NCBI GenBank assembly: GCA_026120185.1
Contig: JANUWF010001631.1
Coordinates: 1,922,001-1,986,000 of the forward strand
From: Voacanga thouarsii
Taxonomy: Eukaryota; Streptophyta; Magnoliopsida; Gentianales; Apocynaceae
Direction: 5' to 3'
DNA length: 64,000 nucleotides
The position numbers and the translations under genes were made by a program. The notes below the pieces were generated by a model that did not search any database, had not been told where the DNA came from, and saw only the letters and a list, made by a program, of their open reading frames with translations. Positions 41,301 to 53,300 of the stretch are shown here, piece by piece (positions within the stretch are counted from its first letter, which is position 1; each line of letters begins with the position of its first letter).

Positions 41301-44300
41301 GATCAAAGAACTAAAATCAACACAAAGTCATGAATCCAAAAATATCCTCCAAATACAATTAAAATAATTAAAACTTAAATTGTCAATAAATTACAAAGAA
41401 GAAAAAAAAGAAACCACTTGTAGACAAGTAAACTTTTTTCTTCTTCCTTGAAATCTTCTTGAGCAACCTCCTCTGCTTTTCTAAGAATTCTCCTTTGATC
41501 GTCCTAAATCTTTGTGTTTTTCTAGGAGTTTTCTAAAGATATTACATTTAAGAATTGAAAACTACTTTGTACAATGTTATTCTCTTGTATTTATAGGAGT
41601 TCTAATTGCCACAAAGTGCTTATAAGATTCCTTTTCCATGGTTGAAAGAATTCCCAAAAGAATCCAACTGAAATTGCCAAAATCTGCTTGGAAAAGGAAA
41701 CCTGACGCCTTAAAACCACATTGGGCTGGTGCCGGCTCAGTCCCTTATGGTCGGTGCCGGCTGTGCTCTGTTTGTGCCTGATGTGCTCTATTTTTTTAGG
41801 CTTTTCCCCTTGTTCTAGCCTAGGGCCAAAGCACAGCCGCCGTTGACCTTGCACTGCAATAGCGACAGTTTTTTCATCTTTTTTCCTCAATTTTGCACAA
41901 AAACTCCAAAATATCTTTCCAAAGGAAAAATATTAAATATGAAGGAATATGACTAGTTATTACATCAAACGTATCCCAAGAGAACCTCAAATAAGTAGAA
42001 AAATATAAGTGAATTTAGCCCCATTAGACAAACACAGTACATCCGAAAACCTTGGGAGTGAAAGGGTTAAACAGGTTGGTATTAGGAAAACACTGACGAA
42101 AAACACTCAGCGGGGTCCTAAAATTCAAGGTTTTTGTAGGTAGCTGGTTTATCAAATGTGTCGTTGTGAGGACAGCTTCTCCCCACTAAGAGTTAGAAAG
42201 AGATGCTAGAAACATGATAGTTCGTGCCACCTCCAGTAAATGACGGTTCTCTCCCTTAGCTACCCCATTTTGTTTAGGTGTATCAACACAAGAGCTTTGG
42301 TAGTGTATCCTATTCTCCCTCAGGTATTCGCTAAAGAGATTCGAAAAATATTTCCGTCCTAAGGATTTGAATTGTGGATTCAAACACGTTTTGGACAAAC
42401 TTATGAAACTGTTTGACCCAAAAAACAGCTTTTGATTTTTCCTTCATTAAATACACTCAATATACCTTTGTATGATCATCGATAAAGATGATAAACCACT
42501 GGGTTCTAGTTAAACTCATTGTCTTCACGGGATCCCAGACATCACTATGTATTAATTGTAAAGGTTTCATTGGTAAGTGTGGACGAAGTGTGTAAGGGAC
42601 TCGAGTTTGTTTGGCAAAGACACAGTGCTCACAATAAAAGGAAGACTTTGCTTTATTAATAAAAAGGTTTGGGTACAAAATTTTCATATAAGAGAAACTT
42701 AGGTGACCAAGACGTTGGTGCCATAACATAATTTCAGAGTTTGAGATGACAAACAAAGACCTTTCTTCAGTTTTCTTGCTTAAGTAAGGCAGTACATACC
42801 ATCCTTCTTCTCAGCAATGCCTATCGTCTTCCCCGAAGAATGGTCCTGAAATTCACAATAAGTAGGAAAAACGTTATCACACAATTCATATCCTTAGTTA
42901 ACTTACTGATACACAACAAGTTATAAGCTAACTGAGGAACATATAGAACAGAATTGACAACCATATTGGGGGTAGGCAAACCCATCCCTCCCTATTGCAC
43001 GTGACATCTTCCTATTAGCGACCCATACTTTAATCTGATTGCCATTCTCGCCATATGCGACAAATACTTCTCTTGATCTAGTCATATGATCTGAGGCACC
43101 TTTGTCAATAATCCAATTATCCTCAATTTTACCTGCTTGTGCCATTGCAGCCATGGCATTTTGATTGTCAGGTCCTTCAATCTTGGCTTGACTGAGGAGT
43201 TGTAGCAGCATTTCCATCTAGGAGGCATGAAGTTTTAAACCCAAGGCTTGTGAGGCCTATCTTGGTGTTCTCAGTGACACGTGTTGCTCGGTTCTGTCTT
43301 CCATGTTATCCCCGCTGAGACTGCGGCTTCTAATCAACAGGTTTTCCATGCAACTCCTAGCAGATGTCCCGTGTACGGTACAACTTATTGCAATGATCAC
43401 ACCAAGCTTGATCCCCAGAATGGTCTTTAGGTAGTGGCAGCGGATTTTCTCTGGCTGGTTGGCTTCGGCCTCCTCTTTGCTTGTTCACCACAAGTGCCGA
43501 GCCTTGGGATTCCATAGAGGCTATTGTGTTTGAGTGTGCTGAGCCCAGCATGACTCGTTTCCTACTTTCTTCCCTTCAGACTTCAGCAAATGAGTCTTGT
43601 AGTGTCGACAAGGGTTTCATCCCTAGTAGTCGTCCTTAAACCTCGTCCAACTTAGGATTTCGCCCTTGTAGGAGATCAAACGTCTGCTCCTTTTCCAGCA
43701 TGTTATTGTATTTGGCAGCATCATTCGTACTGTAACACCCCTCTACCCACGTACCCTATTAGGGCTTGGGATGTTGCCCCATCCTTAGGACAAGGGGCCT
43801 TTATAACTAGGACTCACAAAAGAAAGTAATAATCCAAATCAAACTTATTACAACTCAAATGATACATGAACAATTCCCAAAAATAAATAAATGTTTGCTA
43901 GAGCCTCTCAAATGAAATACATAGGAAAAGAAATATTTCTTCAAAACAAGGCAATGTCTAATCAATAACCTTCATAGCAGGACCGACTTGAAAGTATGGT
44001 ATAAAAGGTGGTGAGGCATAAATCTCAGTAAGCCCGTGTGTGCTTTGAGTGTTTTAGGTAAAACAATTCATGTATGCAGGTTGAGAAATTTTCATAAAGA
44101 AAGTGATGGCAAGCCTCAAATAAATTTCATAAATGAAGAGTGGTGTTTTCCTTTAAAAAACTATACATGTATACAATAAAAACAACCACTCAAAAGAAGT
44201 AGCCATGGCACCAAACTTTGTGCACTATGACAAAAGAATGTTCAGGATGCCATACTTTGTACATATTGACACAAGGTAGGTGTACGGCTCACCGGGTGAG

Positions 44301-47300
44301 ATACTCCTCCATCTCTACATCCAAACTTACCAGTTGTCCATTCCAGAAATACACAGTCCACTTGATTGAACTTGCTAGCTCGGACCGATCTACAGGACTG
44401 GCATCCTATTCGGGAAGGACTCAACCCTCAGAGGTGGCCACCTATTGAGAGGCTTTAACCCTTCAAAGACTAGTCCTAATAGTCTACCCTTATTGAGTAC
44501 TCAACGTTGTGTTCGTCCCACTTGGGAAAAGAAAGATCATACAATGATTTTCTTTGAAATAACAATTATGGTTTCCAAAACTCTTGTCAAAGTTAGTTTT
44601 TTAGGAAAAAGTTTAGCATTTTGTATAAAATTGCTTGTTCAACTTTAAATGGTTTGCTTGACTGAAAAGAAAAGGAAAATTGTCCATAATTGCATTTACA
44701 GTACAAATTCTCGTATACATTGTGTTTGACTTGCTAAGGTAACTTCGATCTTCAAACAGTTTTATGTAGGAACTTATCTGATCTTTTGTTCTTCTCGGGT
44801 AATAGCCTTCCAAGGTAATTCAAGGCAACCTAACCCTGCCTGGGGTAAATACAGGGTATAAGTCCAATATCCAGACAACACTCGCCTTAAACAAATAACT
44901 CCTAGATTCGACTAACTACAACAACATCTAGTTATGACAATAATGCCTTAAGCTTTAACACTAGTTGATAAAGTATTTTATAAAATAAAATTAATTTGAT
45001 AAGTTAAAATAAATAGGTGTTATAAATAACTAATAAATTATAATATTACCTATTTATTAACAAATAATAAATAATGAGTAATATTAATAATAAATAAAAT
45101 TAGTAATAAATAATGGGTACTATTAATAATAAATCCTAAATAATATTGGTAATAAATAATATTATTACAAATAATAAGTAATATTAATAATAAATAATAA
45201 ATAATAAATAAATTATTCTAATATAAATAATATTTGTGAGTATAAATAAAAGTTTTAGTAAGGTCAACTAATAATAATGTGAATATAGAAGACATTTGAT
45301 ATCAATTAATTCAAATATATTATTATTTATACTTAATAAAAATATTACTATTTATTTATCTAATAAATAATAATATTTTAAATAATCTTTAATTTTGAAA
45401 CTACTTAGTGTTTTTCGAATTTAGTAAATGAAATTAGATAACAATATTAATTATATTAATGATAGCAAGAATAATTTTAAAAATAATAAAAGTAGTTCTT
45501 ACAATAATTTTATTGCTAGAGAAAATCCATATTTATATTCATCCACTCATGAATTCAACAAATAACATGTCGATTTATCAAAAAATAGACTTGAATTAAC
45601 ATACATCACAACAAGGATGATATCCTACTAGGCATAATATTATATAGGGATTTATTGAAAAATAACATCATGAACACATAATCAACAATGATGGTATAAT
45701 GACTATCATACATCAAAACATCCATAAAGCTCTTAATCATAATGAACATATAGTGATCCTAAAGCATAATCTATAAGTCACAACATTCATTCCAAGTCTC
45801 ATGTCTTAAATCCTGTTCCCTTCACCCACATACAGATCTTCAACCCCACATTGTTCTACCAACCTATCAAATCCATCATCTAAGAGTCTTGAGTTTGAGA
45901 ATTTAAAGAGGAGATCAAGAAAGAAATACTTGATTTGATCAACGTTAGATGAAGGTATCGCCTTGCTTAATGGAGGTCCTTGAGTGCTTGAGAGTCCTTC
46001 CTTGGTTGAAGTTTGTACAAGAATGGCCATACAAGTTTTGGCCAAGAGAGAGAAAGAGACAGAAAAATAGAGAGAAAGAGGTTAGGATGATATTGAAATG
46101 GTGATGATGAGATGAAGAAGGTCCAAGGTGTTTAAAGTTACTTTCTTGATGTTCTTCTTGTTCTTGACCGAAAAGGTGTGTTTGATCCGAATGGAAGATC
46201 AACTTTGGTGTTTTTGATGTTATGGAGTTGCCTATGAGGGAGTATGGACCAAATCCTAGTTGGTTTGAAGGTTCTTGGAGTGATTTGGGATGAATAGAGG
46301 TGATTGAAGGTTGAAGAAGCTTAGTGTGCGTTCTTGGTGTTTTTGAGAGAAATTGAGAGAGAGAGTGATTTCGTGTGTGAGTGTGAATGATGGCCGAATG
46401 GCCTAGCTTAGGGGGAGGATTTCTGTTATCTAAGAAGGAGAGAGAGTTTCAGCTTTTTTAAATTTCAAATTGAGAGAAAAGTGGAGATGTTTGAGGTAAA
46501 GGATTGAGTAATGGTGTTTGCTCTTTGAAGGTTTCTTGTCCTTCAATGGTGTATGGCTGAACTAGCTATGATTTGATCATGGAATGGAGAGTTGTTTCAG
46601 CTTTGGGCTGGCCGAAAATGGCTATAATATAGCAGAGAAATTTCTGGTTTTATTATCTAGCTAGGTGAGTTTTTAATGGAACAAAAATCTGGAATTTAAT
46701 TTGAAGTTTGAATAATTTTGATTGGAGTGAAGATATGAGTGTTTTGAGGTATGTTAATGGAGTCCTAATGATCAAGGTAGATGGAGAAGCCAAGGGGTTC
46801 TGTCCATGGCTGCATTATGGCCGAAACATGATGAAGTTTGATGAAGAAAATCGGACTTAACATAGGATAGGCAAAGCTGGAAAAATTTTTGGAATTTTAG
46901 CTAAAGAACTCTTAGGATTTGAAGTGGTTTTGTGCAGAATTTTTGGTCCTCTTTGGAACGGTTTTGCAGCTGGAATTTAGGAGTGTTTGAAGATCCATTA
47001 ATGGTGGTTTTCCAGCCACCATCTTGAAGAAGAAAGGAGAAAGTTTCAGGTGTTCTTGAGCCCTAATGAATGGCTCCATGTTCATGTTCAAAGATTGCTG
47101 TTTGCTGGAAAAAAAATTCTGGTTTGGTGTAGTTTGTAAGGCTGCGAAATTCCAAAGTGTTTCAGCTTTCATCTTCACACAAGATGGTTGGTTCTTTGCA
47201 AGAATTAGGTAGAGAAAGGTGGCTGTAAATTTCGAAAACCAGCCATGAAGAAAATCTGGAAAATTTTTCAGATTTTAACCAAAACAGGAACAAGAAGATA

Positions 47301-50300
47301 ATGAAGTTCTTGAAGGAATAACCGGAATAACCATGGTTATTTAATTGAGAACCGCTTCCTATTTCTCCTCCACAATTTCGGCCAACCTCCTATCCCACAA
47401 GAGCTGGATTTTTTTCGAAATTCCAAGCAAGGAATTATCCAAGACTTTTATGGATATAAAAAAAGAATTAAAGAATTAGGAGTAGTTTAAATTCAAAGAG
47501 GGTAGGATAAGGCTTGCAAAAATAATGGAGACAAAAATTCTTTTAGAATTCTTTTTAGAACAAGATCACATGGTTAAGACATTACCATTGTGTCTTCCCT
47601 AAGACAACATTCCTAACTTTAAGGAATGTAAGAAAGAAGATAATTCAAACATTAGTTAAAATAAATATGAATAAAACTTAGGTGATGGGATTTAAACTCA
47701 ATACGTTAGAGGTTAAATCACCAAACTCTAACCACACTAACTCTTGTTCTTATTTTCTCAACCAAATCCTCTTCTTATCTAAGTCTCAAGCTATCTTCCT
47801 ATTTCGACCTCAAGTAAAATTACCTTTTTACCCTTTTTACTCAACAAGCACAAATAAATTATATAAGCTATAAACTACCATTCTAAGGCACACAAAATCA
47901 TTCAAGGAATATATTTTATGCAAGATGATATGATATGCACCCCATCCCTCTTACTCTAGGATAGGTTTAGGTGGGGTTTTACACGTACACTCCCATATAA
48001 GTTCAAAAAAAATTTCCATCTCCTCCCATAATTCAACTAATGAATTATAATAATCTGTAAGGGAAAGATTCCCTTGCCTTATATTCCGGATTTTTGACCT
48101 AATCTCAAAACATCGAGAATTTTTTTTTGTAGATCTAAATAACTTTATTGTATTGCATCCCATATCTCTTAGGCTGTCTTGTAGCAGATATATGTTCTTC
48201 CAATGCTTGGTTCCATAGAATTGATTAACCACGCCAAAACTGTAACACCCCACTACATATGTACCTAGATGGGGTGGGATGTCGCCCTATCCAAAGGACC
48301 AAAGGTCTTTATAACGAGGTGCAAATAATAAATAATCGAAAAAATAAAAACCCAACTAATTAAAATAACAAAATACTCTTATTACATCCGAGGGAAAATA
48401 TTGATACAAATCCGAGAGATCAAAACTATTAACCATCTCTTTAAAGAAATACAAGTTAAAAATAAAATAAACAAATGGCGATCATCGCTTATTCCTTCAA
48501 TCTGCTCAATTTAAGTACTCCCATGAAATCATGATATAAAAGGTGTGAGATTAGCATCTCAGTAAGTCTATTGTGTGCAAGTGTCAATTATAACTATTTC
48601 GTGTATGCAGGTTTATCAAAATAACAAAATCATGTTCGCAAGTCAATTTCATCAATAACAATTATACAAAGGAGCCTTGCTCAATGAATCTAAAATAGTT
48701 CACAATAAATTATCGTTTCATCATATTCATAATTCATTAGGTAGGGATGAGCAAATGATCCAAACAATAATATCATAATCCATATCATGGTTACCACCAT
48801 GATAGCGTCCCAATGTATTCTTTCAACAATGGGCAGTGGGGGATCCTCCCACTAGGTGAGATATTTCTCCATCTCTACACCTAACACTCTGGTTGTCCAA
48901 TTCGGATCAACAATGTCCATATGGATCAATATGCTAGCTCGGATGGCCCGACTATGTAGTACTGTTACCTCTCCAAGTTAAGTTCATTTTCTGGAGGTGG
49001 CCTCCTGCCAGAAGACTCATTCTTGCTCTTCAAAATTAGTACTACTAGTCTACACCCGCTGAGTACTCAACGCTCCCCATTTAGGGATAGAATCATTTTT
49101 CCTTTTTTCAAAAGTCTTTGATTAGCTTGATTGCAAAACGTGGTTTTTCGTAATAGCATTTCCAAATCGTTTAGTGATAGCGTAATAAATCGTTTTTGAG
49201 TTTGAATAGTTGAAATTTGATAAACTCATTTAGAAAGTAAAACATCTACGTTTCCAACCCAAGTATCAAAACACAGTGTAACTCATCATGTTTAGCCAAC
49301 TTTTCAATCCTCTTGTCAAAACATCATATTGACATCAATTCAAAATAACATTGTACAAATTGCTTGCAAACGAGTAACATGTATCAAAACGGTTATGTAG
49401 GAATTTACTTGGATGTTTTCAATAATCAACCAAAGTGATGCTTGATCTCTTTCTCACTTTCTTCCTTATCTAGAATCAATGATTTTATAATTAAAAAGCA
49501 AATATGCATCCACTTATCTTTTCATGCATCATGAATCCCTATGATCATACTAATCATCTAATTCATCCATAACACTTAGGTGGATTAATTCATTAAATCA
49601 CCTCCATGCTTTCCATGGTCATATATCTCACCTATGCATGCTTACAATCGGCTCACATCAACTATATAATGACCTCTATAATCAACTACCATCAATTCCA
49701 TATATTAACCCTAACTGCAACAAAAGATCGCATCTTTATTCAACATATAATAGTTCTAGGTCATCATAGCAATGTTTAACAATGCTTTACTCCCTGTACA
49801 CCTAGTTCACAATATTGTACCGTTAAACCTCGTCAATTCTATCTATTTATTCTTTTCATGCAAGACTTCATGTACATTAGCATCACTATAGGGTAAACCT
49901 TATTTAAATCAGTAAAGTTAGTCCTTAAATATTGTGAACAAGAGCAAAGGAGGCGCCTTTGGTGCTTGATGGAGTTTACTTTGGAAAGAAGAGTTGAGTG
50001 GTGGCTCTTAGTTTCCTTGATTCGAGGATCACGAGATGATAGGGGTAAATCAGTCCCCTTTGGTTTGAAATTTAGGAGAAAAGAAGAAGAATTGAATAAA
50101 CGTTGAAGGGGTTTGATGAGTTGCTTACCTTGCTCTTAGGTTTTGATTTTGGTGGAGATTGGTGCTATTTTGGCCGAGTTATTGGAGGGGGTTGGTGGCT
50201 GGAATTTCTGGGCAGTAGAGGATTTTAGGGTATGATTGAGGGCTGGTTTGATGGAGGGAATAGGTTTGGGTTGGTGTTTGAGTGTTTAGGAGAAGTGGAT

Positions 50301-53300
50301 CTTGCTTCGGACTCTTGATCACAAGAGGGAAAAATGGCAGCTTTTGGTCTCTCTCTTGAGATAGCCAACTTGATGAGCTTTTGGAGGGTTCTTGGGCAGT
50401 TAGGGTGGCCAAAAATAAGAGAGGGAAAAAAGATGAAAGAAGCTAGTTTTCTGCTTTCCTCTTAGACGAAATTGGGAGGAGGAAAGAATAGGGTTTTATG
50501 TGTGTACCTCAGACAAAAGGGAAGTTGAGAGTAATGCAAAGCTGGAATTTTTGTGAATGTGTGTGTGTGTGTAGGGTGGCCAAAACTAGGGTGGGTAGAA
50601 GGGGAAATTTCTGGTTTTTGATTAGCTTAAAAGAACCTTGATTGATTAGGATTACTTAGGAAAGTTTCTCCCTTTATTTAGGGTACTTGAAAGGAAATCA
50701 AAACTCCTCAAGATGGCGGCTAGGGTTGGTTTTATTCCAGAAAATTCAGTTAATAAAAATAGGATATCAGTCCAAGGAATAATTTCGTTAATGTCCTAAT
50801 TTATTTTAGGTAAAAATAATTGATTAGGGAATAATTATTTTTGGTGGAAAAATTTAGTTTCCAAAATCAAAGTTCTATCCTTTTCTTTCCATAATAATTC
50901 CTTTGAATAAGATTCTTTTATGAAACTCTAGATGTTAGAATATTTAAACTTTCTAAAAGGTTTGAATAAAACATTAATTAGAGAATAGTAAGAATTTAAT
51001 TTACTTTAATTCCTGTAAGAAATTGAGAGAGAATAATCTCTTTTCATATTTCACTCAAAGATTACAATGAGCTAATTATGTACAAGCTGCCTAAGGCACA
51101 AATATAGCAACTACCTTAATAAATTGATTCACAAAATCTCCTAATCAATCCTCTAATTACTACCTACAAAATCCTCTAATCACTGATTACAAAATCCCCT
51201 AATTTAAGGGTCAAACTTCCCTTATTCTAGTGTTGCAATATTTACAGCCGTACATTCCTAAAATACACCATTTAGCCATATTTTCCCACACTCACCCTCA
51301 AGCTGGTGAATAGATATTCTCCATTCCCAAGCTTGGATACAATATTTTCAAACATTGGACCACTTAACCCTTTGGTTAACACATCAGCAACTTGATCATT
51401 TGTAGACACATAAGGTGTGCCGATCAATCCACTCTCCAATTTCTCCTTGATAAAATGTCTGTCAATTTCGATATGCTTTGTCCGATTATACTGCACAGGA
51501 TTGTGAGCTATACTAATTGCAGACTTATTATCGCAGTAAAGTCTCATTAGGCTCTCCAACTTGATCCTTATGTCTTGTAGAATGATTTTTAACCAAAGTA
51601 ACTCACATATTCCTCGAGCCATCGCTCGAAATTCAACCTTTGCACTAGACCATGCTACTACATTCTGGAAATTGGAAAATAAGAAGGCAGCAGCCTCTAG
51701 GATTTTCGGCCAAGGGAAGGGAAGATAAGGGAAAAAGAGTTTATCAAAAGTGTAATGGAAAGGGTTTGTAAGAGTTGGGATTCGAACTCAAGTCACCAAA
51801 GAATACACACCAAGCTCTAAGCACTAATCCACAATAATTCTTGTTTAAATATTCTTTTAACAAATTTCCTTAACTCCCACTCACTTACACCATTTTCCCT
51901 CTTAATAAATTCTAGTCAATAAAACAAAAGCTCAATTAACTCAACCAACACAATTATATCAAAGTAAATAAGTTCATGAAACAACTAACTCATAGATCAC
52001 ATATGCCCATGAAAATGGTTCAAGTTATCAAATGCCATATAAAATGTTATGACATGCATGACTTTCCCCATATAATAAAGGTGATTTTAGATAGGGGATT
52101 ACAATAACAATGGAATTCTCCACTTCCCAAGTGTCATAAGTTGGTGACGTGTTTGGTAATGTTGTAACAGTGCCGGTTAGATATCTTACTTTGCCTCCAT
52201 CTTGGAAAACCAGCATCATAGATTGGAACCATTCCTTGAAATTTTAGTAATTTAGCTTGTACTGAGTAATTTGTAAGGATAGGTTCTCCACAGGTGCTGG
52301 GTTTGCTGCAGGGATGCTTGCCATCTTTGATGAGGGTTCATGGTGACCTGTTGTAGACGTAATTTCCAAGGGGAGAGAGAGAGAGTCCAAGAAGAAGAAG
52401 ATGGCTTTGAGAGTCTTCTTCTTAACAATATCTCTGGATATTTTATCATATCCTTTTTGAAATCAAATTCTAAAAGATAGGTTTAGTTTCTTAGATAATC
52501 TTGGTAGTTTACTGCTTAATCTACCAAACTAGATACAAAAAATTTGGACGTCCTTTAGATACATCGAACTTGGACGTCTTTCTAGATACAATGAAGTAGG
52601 ACATATTTCTAGATATGTCGAATTTAGTCATCAGAAAAATAACCTACATTGTTCGCTTAATGTGTGAGCGTATAGGTTTATTTGACATTGGTAGTGTGCC
52701 TAAAACACATTTATACAGTTTACGAGTTATAAGCAATTTTTAACAAAATATTATAACTATTCATGTTAAAATAAAGATCAGTGATCTCTCTGAACAAAAC
52801 TACAATATGATTTTTAGTCATTTTGTCACACGATATTTCGATTAAGTATAAGACATGAAACATGTCATCCTTATATAGCTTAATTAGCTATTTCTTGATC
52901 TCTAAGTAAACCATTCAAACAAATGATATCAATATCTCTTTATTGATATATTTAAACACAACCACGCATTTTAACAGTTTAACTCATCAAATGGCCCATG
53001 GATATCTCTCTCAATAATGAGAGGGACAAATTCTTTTAGTATCATTCACATTCTTCTCCCTGACTTTTTCCATATCTAACAGTAATCTTATTAGCCATCA
53101 AATTAAAAATAACTTAAGACAACATCAACATATAGAATCCATCAAATAGGAAATTATGATAAATTCAGGTCGAAGGACTTAGAATATCGTTATTTGGAAA
53201 GAAAGTACTTATGACCTGTCCCATGAAGTACACCTATCCCATAAAGTACTCTCATAGTGGGTCATATTTAATATAATGTTTTCTAATATTTATTTATGTT

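Noticed and set aside
41591..41890. 99-codon minus-strand ORF
   Set aside because: Lies inside the LTR of fragment P and has no domain similarity.
45806..47178. Several 79-88-codon minus-strand ORFs
   Set aside because: They fall inside the family B solo LTR, overlap each other in different frames and show no motif.
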